The position numbers and the translations under genes were made by a program. The notes under the pieces were generated by a model. It searched no databases and was not told the origin of the DNA. It saw nothing but the letters and a program-made list of their open reading frames with translations. From positions 1-64,000 of the forward strand of contig NZ_SZVO01000014.1 in the NCBI RefSeq assembly GCF_005280585.1: a stretch of 64,000 nt of DNA. The letters run 5' to 3'. The DNA is from Dyadobacter frigoris. GTDB taxonomy: Bacteria; Bacteroidota; Bacteroidia; Cytophagales; Spirosomataceae. Position 1 is the stretch's first letter; each line of letters opens with the position of its first letter. Below are positions 51,640 through 61,459 of the stretch, in pieces.

Positions 51640-52335
51640 TTACAGTAAAAATTTCACTTTTGGCAGCGCTTCGTCGACCCATAACTGGTGCATTTTAGCC
51701 GAATAATGAAGATTGTCGCTGGCAACCATCGTTGGGTCATTCAGTGCTTTGCGGGAAATTGGAGTAATGTCGATAAACAATATTTTCTCTTTGGCACATT
51801 CTTCTTTAACCACAAGATTGAATTTGTCAATACTCTTCCCGATCTCTTCCCGGCTTCCTGAGCCAAGTAGCGTAGAGCCCCAGTCAGGAATTGACAAAAC
51901 AAAAACACGGTTGGCACGACCACCAGCATAAGCTACGCTTTGTAAAAGCAATTCATGAAAATCGATCCGAAACTGATCAATGCTTAAACTCTGAAACTGA
52001 TTATTCACGCCAATAAGCAAGGAAACCAGATCATAATTCTCGGTAGGTTTATAGCCGTAAACAGCACTTAATAGATTGGCCGTTGTCCAGCCGGTTTTTG
52101 CCAAAATATCCGTTGTAGTAACCGGAGTCCTGTTTTCTCTCAAACTTTTTGCAAAAAGTACAGGCCACCGGTCGGTTTCCGGCACACTTTGTCCAATCGT
52201 GTAAGAATCTCCAAGGGCAAGATACCGTAGTCCCGCTGTGCTTTCAGGGCTATTTCCTGAATGAACTATGGCAACTTCCGGCTCATTAATACAGGCAATA
52301 CAAAAAAGAAGAGACGATAAAATTAATTTGTACAT
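51640..52335 (-). CDS. SGNH/GDSL hydrolase lipoprotein
   Basis: I chose the ATG at 52335 (231 residues), which puts a lipoprotein signal, ILSSLLFCIAC, at the start; the frame also opens at 52356. SGNH blocks are present: Ser in LALGDSYTIG, Asn in LIGVNNQ, and Asp-His in SDNLHYSAKMH. Such enzymes act as esterases on lipids or acylated sugars. It faces a GH32 fructanase gene across a 227-bp divergent region; a joint role in acylated polysaccharide use is possible but unproven. Confidence 0.85.
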   Translation of the reverse strand: MYKLILSSLLFCIACINEPEVAIVHSGNSPESTAGLRYLALGDSYTIGQSVPETDRWPVLFAKSLRENRTPVTTTDILAKTGWTTANLLSAVYGYKPTENYDLVSLLIGVNNQFQSLSIDQFRIDFHELLLQSVAYAGGRANRVFVLSIPDWGSTLLGSGSREEIGKSIDKFNLVVKEECAKEKILFIDITPISRKALNDPTMVASDNLHYSAKMHQLWVDEALPKVKFLL

Positions 52336-52562
52336 TTTTAGAATCGGTATGTTCAAAATAGTTTGAAACAGCTTTTTTGATAATTTGCTACTTCATATAT
52401 ACCATTTTTAAAGCCGTTTGGATCGAAATGAGCGGGATTTAGATTATTATTTAAATTCCGTCGTTTTTGATGTTTCAGGCACTGTTATTTAAGTGTATTA
52501 GAAATAAAGAAAAATTGCTTAAACTAACAGACAAATCGGCCCTGCTTAATACATTTTTATCT

Positions 52563-54140
52563 ATGAGAATGCTAAAAACCATTCGGACTTTTACGATTGC
52601 TTTAATGATCAGCCAGTTAAACAATACTTCTTTGGTAAATGCGCAGTCTGTGGATTCCACCAAAGAAATGACTTACAGACCTGCTTTTCATTTTGCGCCA
52701 CCTCAAAACTGGACAAATGATCCAAACGGGCTGGTTTTTTATAACGATCAATACCATATTTTTTACCAGTATAATCCCGAAGGAGATACCTGGGGACATA
52801 TGTCGTGGGGTCATGCAACGAGCAAGGATATGATGAAATGGGAGCATCAGCCGGTTGCTTTGCAGGATTATCCAAACGGAAATGGTACCAGTACCATGTT
52901 TTTCAGCGGCACTGCAGTTGTTGATAAAAACAATACATCGGGTTTTGGGAAAAAAGATGGTGAGATTCCTTTGGTAGCCATTTACACGGCGCATATTGAT
53001 AGCAGCGGTACGGGCATTTCTCAAAGCCAAAGCCTGGCGTATAGCCTTGATGGAAAACAATTTACGAGGTATGACAAAAATCCGTTGATCGATTTGCACA
53101 CCAGGGATTTTCGCGATCCAAAAGTTTTCTGGCAGGAACAATCCAAACAATGGATTATGATTGTGGCCAAACCGCTGGATTTTAAGGTGCAGCTCTATGC
53201 CTCCCCGGATTTAAAATCATGGAGTTTATTAAGTGAATTTGGGGACAAATTCGGAGATAAAAGTAAAATCTGGGAATGCCCGGATATATTTGAATTGCCT
53301 GTTGAAAATGAACCCGGCACCACAAAATGGGTAATAACGGTTTCCGGTGGTCATCCTCAGCAAAACGGAAATTTGGGGATGCAGTATTTTATCGGAAACT
53401 TTGACGGAAAAACTTTCACTCCCGATATTTTACAATATCCATTATACCTGGATTACGGTAAGGATTTTTATGCCGGAATTATTTTCAACAACCTGCCCGA
53501 CAACGACAAACGCAAAATCATGATCGGTTGGGAAAATAGCTGGGAATATGCTGCGACCACGCCGTCAAAAGGTTTTAGAGGCCAAATGTCTGTTCCGAGA
53601 GAACTTTCAATCTATAAAAATGAAAACAGCGAATATCGGATAAAATCATTTCCTGTCAGAGAAGTGACTTCCTATCGCGGTCAGCTTTTAGCAACACAAA
53701 ATTCTGTGGCCGTGACAGGAAGCAAATTACTGAATTCTATTTCCGGCAGTATGCTTGATATTGAATTTATAATTAAAAAAAGTTCTGCGGAGCAGGCCGG
53801 GATTAAATTATTGAAACATGGAGAAAATCAGACGCTGGTTTATTACAACAAAATTGATAATACGCTGAAAATTGATCGTACTAAAAGCGGGAATGTAGGT
53901 TTTGGTCCTAAATTCCCTAGTATTGAATCTGTGCCAATGCCGGATACTAATGATGATATAGCCATCAGAATTCTGGTGGACAGGAACAATATCGAAGTTT
54001 TTGCGAATGGCGGAAAGCAGGTGATGACGGATCTGGTTTTTCCTCTTTCCGAAAAAGTAAGTTATGAATTGTTTTCAACCGAAGTAGCCACGACTTTCAA
54101 AAATATTAACATCTGGGAGATGAAGACTTCTATGGAGTAA
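52563..54140 (+). CDS. GH32 fructan beta-fructosidase (levanase/inulinase type), secreted
   Basis: From the ATG at 52563 (525 residues) a signal peptide (TIALMISQLNNTSLVNA) precedes a GH32 five-bladed propeller and a C-terminal beta-sandwich (from about residue 385). The catalytic residues are the nucleophile Asp53 in WTNDPNG, the transition-state Asp in RDPKVFW and the acid/base Glu in WECPD. It releases fructose from levan, inulin or sucrose in the periplasm or outside. No fructose transporter or kinase is next to it. The frame opens at 52467, but that extension has no signal character. Confidence 0.92.
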   Translation: MRMLKTIRTFTIALMISQLNNTSLVNAQSVDSTKEMTYRPAFHFAPPQNWTNDPNGLVFYNDQYHIFYQYNPEGDTWGHMSWGHATSKDMMKWEHQPVALQDYPNGNGTSTMFFSGTAVVDKNNTSGFGKKDGEIPLVAIYTAHIDSSGTGISQSQSLAYSLDGKQFTRYDKNPLIDLHTRDFRDPKVFWQEQSKQWIMIVAKPLDFKVQLYASPDLKSWSLLSEFGDKFGDKSKIWECPDIFELPVENEPGTTKWVITVSGGHPQQNGNLGMQYFIGNFDGKTFTPDILQYPLYLDYGKDFYAGIIFNNLPDNDKRKIMIGWENSWEYAATTPSKGFRGQMSVPRELSIYKNENSEYRIKSFPVREVTSYRGQLLATQNSVAVTGSKLLNSISGSMLDIEFIIKKSSAEQAGIKLLKHGENQTLVYYNKIDNTLKIDRTKSGNVGFGPKFPSIESVPMPDTNDDIAIRILVDRNNIEVFANGGKQVMTDLVFPLSEKVSYELFSTEVATTFKNINIWEMKTSME

Positions 54141-54154
54141 AATCGTTTTATACT

Positions 54155-54204
54155 AAAAAGTAAAGGCTCTATCGAAATTTCTTTTGATAGAGCCTTTACT
54201 TTTT
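54155..54204. terminator. Bidirectional terminator
   Basis: AAAAAGTAAAGGCTCTATC (54155-54173) pairs perfectly, 19 bp, with its complement at 54186-54204, between the convergent GH32 and DUF2911 genes. Confidence 0.95.
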
Positions 54205-54208
54205 TTAA

Positions 54209-54760
54209 TCAGAAAGTGATCGGCGTTTCTACCACTGTATTTTCCCAGCCAAATTTCATTACCGCGCCATTATCGACTTTGGCAAACTGAATAGTGAAAT
54301 TTTCGATATTTTCGGCTGTTTTTTTCGCAGGTACTTTTACTCTTAGGACATCATCAGCTTCTTTGTAGCTGTAAGCACCCCAATAATCCAAATCTTTATT
54401 CAGGATAATTGTCCATTCCGTTTCTCCCGGAATGGCGAATAAAGCGTAGGTGCCAGCCTTTACTTTTTGTCCCTGAATCGTTGCATCCTGGTAAAATTTG
54501 ATTTCGGTAGACTCATCCGCTCCAACTCTCCATACTTTTCCAAATGGAACCAGTTTTCCAATGACTTCACGGTTCTTTTTGGCCGGGCGGCTGTACGTTA
54601 CGCGAACAAGCGCTTTGTCGTCGCCTTTGCGATCGTGAGAGAAATTGTCTGGATAAAAAGCTTTATCCATCGGACTTGCATCAAGGCCTCTGAATGTCTG
54701 GGCATTGGCAGAAATTGCACCTATGAAAAGCATAGATGATAGTAAAATTGCTTTTTTCAT
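54209..54760 (-). CDS. Secreted DUF2911 protein (second copy)
   Basis: The 183-residue protein has a signal peptide (LLSSMLFIGAISANA) and a DUF2911 domain with YSRPAKKNREVIGKLVP, WRVGADESTEIKF and VKAGTYALFAIPGETEWT. It is the same length as the copy at 18346-18897 but clearly diverged, so the two are old paralogues. The family's function is not known to me. It is likely periplasmic and forms a single-gene unit. Confidence 0.88.
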   Translation of the reverse strand: MKKAILLSSMLFIGAISANAQTFRGLDASPMDKAFYPDNFSHDRKGDDKALVRVTYSRPAKKNREVIGKLVPFGKVWRVGADESTEIKFYQDATIQGQKVKAGTYALFAIPGETEWTIILNKDLDYWGAYSYKEADDVLRVKVPAKKTAENIENFTIQFAKVDNGAVMKFGWENTVVETPITF

Positions 54761-54813
54761 TTTTTTGAAAGTAATTATTGGGAATAGTAATTGGGATGAT
54801 ATTAGCTGCTAAT

Positions 54814-55281
54814 TTATTTCTTTTTCATAAAGTTATCCAGATTTTCTCTGGCCGCAGTCTGAACTTTATTTCTGAAATAGGGTGTCCAGCCAAGTAATAA
54901 TCCGGTTGTGCCGAATGCTTGTTTGGCCCAGGTATAAAAGTCAAAGGTGTCTGTGTGTTTTACAATTTTATTATTTTGGATGACAAATTTTGCATATACA
55001 TTGTTGACTACCCGTTTTCCGGTTCTTGAAAAAAGGTAGGAAGCTGTCCATTCCGCAGTTCCGCCCGTTTCATTTTCGGTAACATTTCCAAAAGTAAGGC
55101 TTAGTTCTTTTCCTGATTTGCAAAGCATTTCCCACATCGCTTTCACTTCTTCACTGTTGAGATTTTTAAAGGCCTCGTCATTGAAGACAGCATTTTCGGC
55201 GTAACAATCTTGCATAGCTTTGTAATCTTTATTCCGGAAACTTGTATAAAATGCGGTGATCAATTGTCCGTTAGACGCCAT
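54814..55281 (-). CDS. SnoaL/NTF2-like protein
   Basis: The 155-residue protein shows the NTF2-like cone fold: an N-terminal helix pair (ITAFYTSFRNKDYKAMQDCYAENAVFND) followed by long strands (SLTFGNVTENETGGTAEWTASYLF, VVNNVYAKFVIQNNKIVKHTDTFD). Members are small enzymes or ligand-binding proteins; no catalytic residues can be named with confidence. It has no signal peptide. The divergent neighbour is the Anbu peptidase. Confidence 0.8.
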   Translation of the reverse strand: MASNGQLITAFYTSFRNKDYKAMQDCYAENAVFNDEAFKNLNSEEVKAMWEMLCKSGKELSLTFGNVTENETGGTAEWTASYLFSRTGKRVVNNVYAKFVIQNNKIVKHTDTFDFYTWAKQAFGTTGLLLGWTPYFRNKVQTAARENLDNFMKKK

Positions 55282-55427
55282 AAAGGTTGATTTGTAAGAA
55301 GAAAGTTGAAGCTGGAAACCCGGTTTTCAAAGCCCGGGGCTATAAATGTACAAAAGGCTGACAGAAACAAGAGGTGGGAGGTTATATTAATTATTAGATA
55401 AAGCTTAAAGTAACCTTTTGGATTTGG

Positions 55428-55435
55428 TATTTTTG
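55428..55435 (+). promoter_or_regulatory. Candidate -7 element of the Anbu gene
   Basis: TATTTTTG matches TAnnTTTG, 81 bp upstream of the ATG. No TTTG at the -33 distance is clear. Confidence 0.35.
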
Positions 55436-55516
55436 TGGAGAATTGATTTAATTGCACGATAGGAAGGGTTTATTTCACACGGAAATCTTTCCATTATTTA
55501 AAGTAAAGACGGAATT

Positions 55517-56251
55517 ATGACTTATTGCTTAGGAATTAAAGTGAAAGAAGGATTGGTGGCGATTGCGGATACGCGCATCACAGCTGGTACCAATACAACT
55601 ACAAAAAAGAAGATGTACATTGCTCAAAAAGATAATTATTCTCTTTTTATCATGACCAGCGGCCTGCGTTCTGTGAGGGATAAGGCGGTACATTATTTTG
55701 AAGAACTGATTGAGGAAGGAGTAGTTTATAACAAATTGTATAAGGCGGTTAATGCGTTTGGAGAACAAGTGAAAAGGGTTGCTGTTGAAGACAAAGAGGC
55801 ACTTGAACGTGCTGGTTTGAAGTTTAATCTGAATACGATTGTTGGCGGACAGCTGAAAGATGATGCAGAGCACAAGCTTTTTTTGCTATATTCCGAAGGA
55901 AACTGGGTGGAACTTGATGAAGGGTCTCCTTATGTAATTATCGGGAATTCAGGTCAGGGAAAAGCGATTTTGAATAGAGTACTTGACGATGAATCTACGA
56001 TGAAACAAGCCTTGAAAGCAGGCTTTCTTTCTTTTGATTCAACGCGTGTTAGTAACAATGATGTCGAATTTCCCATTGATGTTGTGCTTTACAAAAAAGA
56101 TAGTTTCGCGATTGTTGAGCATCGCTATGAAAAGAAAGATATGGAAAAAGTATCTGAACTTTGGGCAGCAAAACTGAAAGAAGATCTGGACGAAATTCCG
56201 GAAGACTGGATGGATGTTTCCTTTGATAAAATTAAAGAAAAACAGGATTAA
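55517..56251 (+). CDS. Anbu-type proteasome-like peptidase
   Basis: The 244-residue protein starts MTYCLGIKVKEGLVAIADTRITAGT, the pattern of Anbu proteins (bacterial proteasome homologues), with Thr2 exposed as N-terminal nucleophile once Met is removed and no propeptide. Asp18 and Lys32 or Lys33 fit the rest of the site. Anbu subunits assemble into a lock-washer-like ring; their substrates are not known. In many genomes anbu is next to genes for a transglutaminase, an alpha-E protein and an ATP-grasp ligase. None of them is here, so this copy stands alone. Confidence 0.88.
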   Translation: MTYCLGIKVKEGLVAIADTRITAGTNTTTKKKMYIAQKDNYSLFIMTSGLRSVRDKAVHYFEELIEEGVVYNKLYKAVNAFGEQVKRVAVEDKEALERAGLKFNLNTIVGGQLKDDAEHKLFLLYSEGNWVELDEGSPYVIIGNSGQGKAILNRVLDDESTMKQALKAGFLSFDSTRVSNNDVEFPIDVVLYKKDSFAIVEHRYEKKDMEKVSELWAAKLKEDLDEIPEDWMDVSFDKIKEKQD

Positions 56252-56257
56252 ATATAC

Positions 56258-56320
56258 CCAGAACAAAAAAGATCGGGCCTGAATAAATATTTTATTCAGG
56301 CCCGATCTTTTTTGTTCTGG
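56258..56320. terminator. 30-bp-arm bidirectional terminator
   Basis: 56258-56287 is the exact reverse complement of 56291-56320 with a 3-nt loop. The GC core GATCGGGCCTGAATAAA is flanked by A6/T6 runs. It separates the convergent Anbu and M28 peptidase genes. Confidence 0.95.
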
Positions 56321-56330
56321 TTGAAGTGAA

Positions 56331-57716
56331 TTATTCCACTCCGTATTTATCAATCAGGTATAACATGGCTGCCATGGAAGCCCCGCCAAGTTCAAGCTCG
56401 CGCTTGCTGACTTTGTCAAAAGTGTCATTGGCAGCATGGTGATAATCGAAATATCTCTGAGAGTCAGGAATTAATTCCATCAAAACGGTTCCTTGCGGAC
56501 CCAATGGCCCAATATCCGCGCCGCCGCCGCCTGGTCCTAATTCATACAAGCCGTAAGGTGTAAATAATTTTGTCCAGGAAACAATTTTCGCTTTTTGAGC
56601 TGGTGTTCCAACTACACCAAAACCCAATGGAATAAACCCACCACGATCGGATTCGATAGCAGCAATGTGTTTCTCATTTTTATTTTTTGCTGAATCGGCA
56701 TAAGCAATCCCACCCTTCAGTCCGTTTTCCTCATTCATAAACATCACAGCTCTCAAAGTGTTTTTTGGCTTGTATCCCAAAACTTTAAGCAAACGAACCG
56801 CTTCGATGGATTGAACACAGCCAGAGCCATCGTCATGTGCGCCTTGTGCAAAATCCCAGGAATCAAGATGTCCGCCAACAACGATGTATTTTGCAGGATT
56901 TTCAGATCCTTTTAATTCGCCGATCACATTATGCGAAGCAACATCAGGAAGCGTCTCGCTGTATTGTTCAAAATAAATTTCCGTATCCGGATTTTCTTTT
57001 ATCAGCTTGCTTAACAGTTCAGCACCGTTTGTAGAAATGGCTGCGGCCGGAATCATACCTGCTCCGCTGGCATAACGCAAGCTGCCTGTGTGAGGGAAAT
57101 CATCCAGTCTTGTCGTCATCGAACGAACGATAGCGCCGACAGCACCAAGTTTTGCGGCTTCACTCGGGCCGTAACCACGTTGTTCTACAGCACCGCCGTA
57201 TGCTTCAAAAGTATTTAATTTGGTAGGATCCATCGGACGGTTGAAGAAAATGATTTTTCCTTTCACTTTATCCGTTCCAAGAGCTCTTAATTCCTGAAAA
57301 TTTTGAACTTCAATAACCTTTGCTTTTGTCCCGCCCTTGGGTGTTGCAACTGAACCGCCCAAAGCAGCGATTGGGACTACGATTTTTTGTTTTCCTGAAA
57401 GAATATACGCTTTCTCTTTTGCTCCACGTACCCAATGCGGAACCATCACGTTTTGCAAAAGGACATTGTCAAAGTTTTCCTTAACCATGATATCCCGGGT
57501 GTACTCAACAGCCTTCGCAGCTCCGGCCGAGCCGCTTAATCTCGCGCCAACCTTCTGGGTAAGATCTCTTAAATATTCATAAGAGTGTCCTTCGGATAAA
57601 GCCGTGTTGAAAATTTTACGGATAAAAATCGAGTCAGCCTGGTAGTCGGACTGGGCAAAAGTGGCTGTTGTTGAGCATAAGGCTAACATCGCCACAGAAA
57701 GCATTGTTCTTTTCAT
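56331..57716 (-). CDS. Secreted M28 aminopeptidase/carboxypeptidase Q-like with PA domain
   Basis: From the ATG at 57716 the protein has 461 residues, with a signal peptide (LSVAMLALCSTTATFA) and an M28 zinc-peptidase domain interrupted by a protease-associated (PA) domain (about residues 115-260). The zinc ligands and base are visible in GGHLDSW, AHDDGSG, MNEENG, ESDRGG and YHHAAND. It trims amino acids or dipeptides in the periplasm or outside. The gene is 45 bp downstream of the RND-type permease on the same strand; co-transcription is likely but a shared role is not obvious. Confidence 0.92.
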   Translation of the reverse strand: MKRTMLSVAMLALCSTTATFAQSDYQADSIFIRKIFNTALSEGHSYEYLRDLTQKVGARLSGSAGAAKAVEYTRDIMVKENFDNVLLQNVMVPHWVRGAKEKAYILSGKQKIVVPIAALGGSVATPKGGTKAKVIEVQNFQELRALGTDKVKGKIIFFNRPMDPTKLNTFEAYGGAVEQRGYGPSEAAKLGAVGAIVRSMTTRLDDFPHTGSLRYASGAGMIPAAAISTNGAELLSKLIKENPDTEIYFEQYSETLPDVASHNVIGELKGSENPAKYIVVGGHLDSWDFAQGAHDDGSGCVQSIEAVRLLKVLGYKPKNTLRAVMFMNEENGLKGGIAYADSAKNKNEKHIAAIESDRGGFIPLGFGVVGTPAQKAKIVSWTKLFTPYGLYELGPGGGGADIGPLGPQGTVLMELIPDSQRYFDYHHAANDTFDKVSKRELELGGASMAAMLYLIDKYGVE

Positions 57717-57761
57717 TTCTTGTTTTTTATAGGAGTGTTTACTAATCAATATTAATTACTA

Positions 57762-60083
57762 TCAGGACGGTTTTTCGCCTTTTCCCTGCCATTTGGAAAT
57801 GGAAAGGAGCAACGCAGGCAGTAAAATCAAATTGGTACACATAGCAACCAGCAAAGTTATTGAAACCATGACACCCATCGCAGCCGTTCCGCCAAAGCTC
57901 GAAGCAGAGAAAATTGAGAAACCACAAAAAAGAATTACTGCTGTGTAAATCATGCTTAGTCCGGTTCCAAATATAGAATTGGTAACGGCCTGTGACGCAT
58001 TGAGTCCTTTGTCATAAATTTCCTGACGGTACCTTGTAAGGAAATAAACGGTTCCATCCGATGCGATACCAAAAGTAATACTGAAAATGAGAATGGTTGT
58101 CGGTTTGAAATAAATCCCGAAATATCCCATGATGCCGGCAGTCAGAGCCAAAGGAATAAGACACGGTAATTTTGACAAAAGTATGATCGGAATCGATCGG
58201 AAAAGTACCATTCCAACGACGGCGATCAGAAGAATTGCGATCAGTAAACTTTCATACAAGTTTCCAAGCAAATAGTCATTGCTTTTCAAAAATACCAAAC
58301 TATGTCCCGTCAGACTAACTTTGTATTTGGCCGGACTGAAAATAGAATCCACTTTCGGGCGGATTTCTTTCATCAAAACCTTGATACGTTCCGAACCCAC
58401 ATCAGCCATTTGAAAACTTACACGTGTTACGCTTTTATCTTCGTTCAAAAACGAATTAATTTGTTTGGAAGCTCCCTGTTTTCCCTGAACATAATTAGTC
58501 AGTTTCGACAATTCCAGTGCACCCGGCAAGGCATAATATTTGGCATCGCCACCTCTGTAAGCCTGATAAAGGAAACGTGAAGCCTCTACAACCGAAACTG
58601 GTTTTGAAAATTCCTTATACTTTCCAAGTTCATTTTGCAGCGATTTTATTTTGTAGAGTACCGCAGCCTGATCACCAAAAACACCATTTTTTTCCTTGGT
58701 GTTGATCATAACTTCAAAAGGTAAAACGCCATTGAAGTTTTTTTCAAGGAAACGAAGGTCGGTGTATACCGGATCGTTTTTTGGAAGATCATCCACCACA
58801 TAACCTATTGCCTTGATTTTGGTCATACCATAACCTGAAACGACGATGATAATGACCATGGCGATATAAATTTCCTTGCGACGGTTATGTACCAGATAAT
58901 TTACTTTTGTAAGAAAACCATGTGCCCATTTCCCATCCAGATGTTTCAAATGGCGTGCTTTTGGCACATCCATATAATGAAGCGTGATCGGAAGAAGCAA
59001 CAGGCAAAGTACATAAGTGACCATCACACTGATCGCAGCAACAATACCAAATTCAACTAGTAATGTGCTATTGGTAAAGTAGAAAACGCCAAATCCGATT
59101 GCCGTGGTTATGTTAGCCAAGAAAGTCGACAGACCGATCTGGCGAACCATTTCCAGTAATGCATCATCTTTTGCTCGACCGGCTTTAAGTTCTGTCTGGT
59201 ATTTATTAATAAAAAATACGCAGTTAGGAACGCCGATTACAATGAGCAGGGGAGGAATTAGCCCTGTAAGTGCCGTTATTTTATACCCAAATAATTGTAG
59301 AAAACCAACCGAAAATATTACGCCAATCAATACAACAATAATTGAAAGCAGTGTAAGGCGGAAGGATCGAAAAAAAGCCCAAAGGATAAAAAGCGTAACC
59401 AAAACGGCCAGTCCCATGAACAATTCCATTTCACCAGAAATTTTCTTCATGTTGACTGTCCGGATATAAGGCATACCTGAATAATGCAGATCCGTTTTAT
59501 ATTTGACAGCAAATTCCTCGGCCATTGCTTCAATATCACTTACTATACTAAGACGGCGAGCTGAATTAAGTGCTTTATCGTTAAAGGTTATGACAATAAG
59601 TGTGGCATTTGTTTTGGAATTAAGCACCAAACCTTCGTAAAACGGAAGATTAAGAATTTCCTTTTTCAGGCTGTCAACTTCTGTTTGGGTTGTTGGAATT
59701 GTTCTGATAACAGGAGCGAAATCAAACTGACTCAGACTGTCGTTTCTTACAACTTTTTGCAGATTGGCCAGGGATAAAACATTTTTTATGCCGGTAGTTT
59801 CCTTGATGCGCTGTGCTAGTTTGCACCAGTCCTGAAATTTATTGACCTGAAACAGTTCCGGATCCTGCCAGCCGATCACCATTACACTGCCGTCTTCGCC
59901 AAATAATTTACGGAAATCCTGATATTCTTTTTCAACCGGGTCGTTTGCGGGGAGGATTCTTGCAAACTGATAAGAAAGTTCGATTTTTTTTGCCTCATAA
60001 GCCATGAAAACTGTTGAGACCAACACCAATGCAACCCACCAAAGCCGGTAGCGGATTATGTAAGTTGCTAATTTATTCCACAT
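57762..60083 (-). CDS. RND/MMPL-type membrane exporter
   Basis: The 773-residue protein has twelve predicted membrane helices and two large periplasmic loops, after helix 1 (about 35-210) and helix 7 (about 430-610). It resembles the patched/MMPL branch of RND proteins (for example HpnN-like exporters of lipids or hopanoids) more than the larger AcrB type. The helix 2-3 region GLIPPLLIVIGVPNCVFFINKY and helix 8-9 region with TFGIASDGTVYFLTRYR are typical. The cargo is unknown; a lipid is likely. No membrane-fusion protein is beside it. Confidence 0.88.
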   Translation of the reverse strand: MWNKLATYIIRYRLWWVALVLVSTVFMAYEAKKIELSYQFARILPANDPVEKEYQDFRKLFGEDGSVMVIGWQDPELFQVNKFQDWCKLAQRIKETTGIKNVLSLANLQKVVRNDSLSQFDFAPVIRTIPTTQTEVDSLKKEILNLPFYEGLVLNSKTNATLIVITFNDKALNSARRLSIVSDIEAMAEEFAVKYKTDLHYSGMPYIRTVNMKKISGEMELFMGLAVLVTLFILWAFFRSFRLTLLSIIVVLIGVIFSVGFLQLFGYKITALTGLIPPLLIVIGVPNCVFFINKYQTELKAGRAKDDALLEMVRQIGLSTFLANITTAIGFGVFYFTNSTLLVEFGIVAAISVMVTYVLCLLLLPITLHYMDVPKARHLKHLDGKWAHGFLTKVNYLVHNRRKEIYIAMVIIIVVSGYGMTKIKAIGYVVDDLPKNDPVYTDLRFLEKNFNGVLPFEVMINTKEKNGVFGDQAAVLYKIKSLQNELGKYKEFSKPVSVVEASRFLYQAYRGGDAKYYALPGALELSKLTNYVQGKQGASKQINSFLNEDKSVTRVSFQMADVGSERIKVLMKEIRPKVDSIFSPAKYKVSLTGHSLVFLKSNDYLLGNLYESLLIAILLIAVVGMVLFRSIPIILLSKLPCLIPLALTAGIMGYFGIYFKPTTILIFSITFGIASDGTVYFLTRYRQEIYDKGLNASQAVTNSIFGTGLSMIYTAVILFCGFSIFSASSFGGTAAMGVMVSITLLVAMCTNLILLPALLLSISKWQGKGEKPS

Positions 60084-60203
60084 ATATTGTAATTAGGTTT
60101 TTTGCAAAAAGCTGCAAATATACACAGCATGTTTAGGAAACGGTCTTTTTTGACCTTTTTTGTCACTTCAAAAAAATAATTATATAAATTCTCATGCCAT
60201 GCA

Positions 60204-61385
60204 TCAAATTCCCAACATTCTTTCCAAATGATGGTACTCAATGCCGAAATAAGATTTAGCATCTTTTATTTTTTTCAGCAGCTGCGTTTTGTCCGGATTT
60301 GACTTATGATTTTTAATACCGACAATCATAACGTTTTTTGGCGTATGAGCGTCTGAAATGAATTCAAAAACTTTTGTTTTGTAGCCACAATATTCCAAAA
60401 TCATTGCCCGGATTCCGTCGGTAACCATTTCGGCCTGGCGTTCAAGAAAAATTCCGTATTTCGTTAAAAAGTCGACGTCGTTGGTTGCTTTGTGTTTTTC
60501 AATCTCCCTGCGGATTTGTTTGTGACAGCAAGGCGCTACTACAATTAATTCTGCCTCTGCTTTTATCCCTTTGAAAATGGCATCATCCGTTGCCGTGTCA
60601 CAGGCATGAAGTGCAATAAGAATATCAATTTCCTTGTTTTCATAATTTTCTATCGTTCCTTCTACAAAATTCAGACTTTTGAAAGCGGCATTTTCGGCTA
60701 TGTTATTACAAAGCGCAACCATATCTGCCCGGAATTCAACGCCGGTAATTTCGGGTTGAAGATTTAGTACATTTTGAAGATAATCGTACAAGGCAAAAGT
60801 AAGATATCCCTTTCCAGAGCCCATATCAACCACTTTTATAGTTCCCTCAGTAGGGATTTCCTTTATAAGCGAACTTAGTATTTCGACGTAGTGATTGATC
60901 TGTTTGTATTTATCCTGTGCATTTTTAAAGACATTCCCCTCCTGGTCAGTGATCTTTAAATCAGTTAGATAAGATTTATTTTGTGCCGGGATTAACCGTT
61001 TTTTATTTTTATCATGATCTAGTGAAGCAGTACTTTTGGATGAAGGCTTTTTCTTTAAAGTAACTTTACCGGTATTGAGAATTTCAAATTGCAGATCCGA
61101 TTCCGTTGAAAAAAGTGTAGATACCTTGAACCCTTCGAGGAGAAATTTTTCTATCATGTTGACCGCTTCTGCTATGGAAAAGTTTTTAACAATGTCCCTG
61201 GTTTTATAGCGATAAGTAAAGCTTAGTTTCTCCTCTTTTTTGATCAGAATTCTTTTGACATAAAGATTTTTCAGGTTTTCTTCGCTGCCTTTATAATTGC
61301 CCAGAGAAAGGCTGATGAAAGTTTGATTGGTAATGGTTTGCGAGATTGCAGTGGTGAACTCCTTAATTTTTTCGGAAATAATCAT
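60204..61385 (-). CDS. SAM-dependent methyltransferase, METTL25/RRNAD1-like
   Basis: The 393-residue protein has an N-terminal region of mixed structure (about 1-150) and a Rossmann methyltransferase domain with VVDMGSGKGYLTFAL, GVEFRADM and ALHACDTATDDA, followed by VVAPCCHKQ. This set is typical of the Methyltransf_32 family, whose eukaryotic members act on ribosomal proteins or RNA. A ribosome-related target is plausible but not shown. It is a stand-alone gene between the RND exporter and a sensor kinase. Confidence 0.83.
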   Translation of the reverse strand: MIISEKIKEFTTAISQTITNQTFISLSLGNYKGSEENLKNLYVKRILIKKEEKLSFTYRYKTRDIVKNFSIAEAVNMIEKFLLEGFKVSTLFSTESDLQFEILNTGKVTLKKKPSSKSTASLDHDKNKKRLIPAQNKSYLTDLKITDQEGNVFKNAQDKYKQINHYVEILSSLIKEIPTEGTIKVVDMGSGKGYLTFALYDYLQNVLNLQPEITGVEFRADMVALCNNIAENAAFKSLNFVEGTIENYENKEIDILIALHACDTATDDAIFKGIKAEAELIVVAPCCHKQIRREIEKHKATNDVDFLTKYGIFLERQAEMVTDGIRAMILEYCGYKTKVFEFISDAHTPKNVMIVGIKNHKSNPDKTQLLKKIKDAKSYFGIEYHHLERMLGI

Positions 61386-61459
61386 TAGACGTGTTTTGTT
61401 TTTCTCAAACTACACTAACACCACGAACGCTAATACAGTTTGTTGAAAGGAGAATAAGT

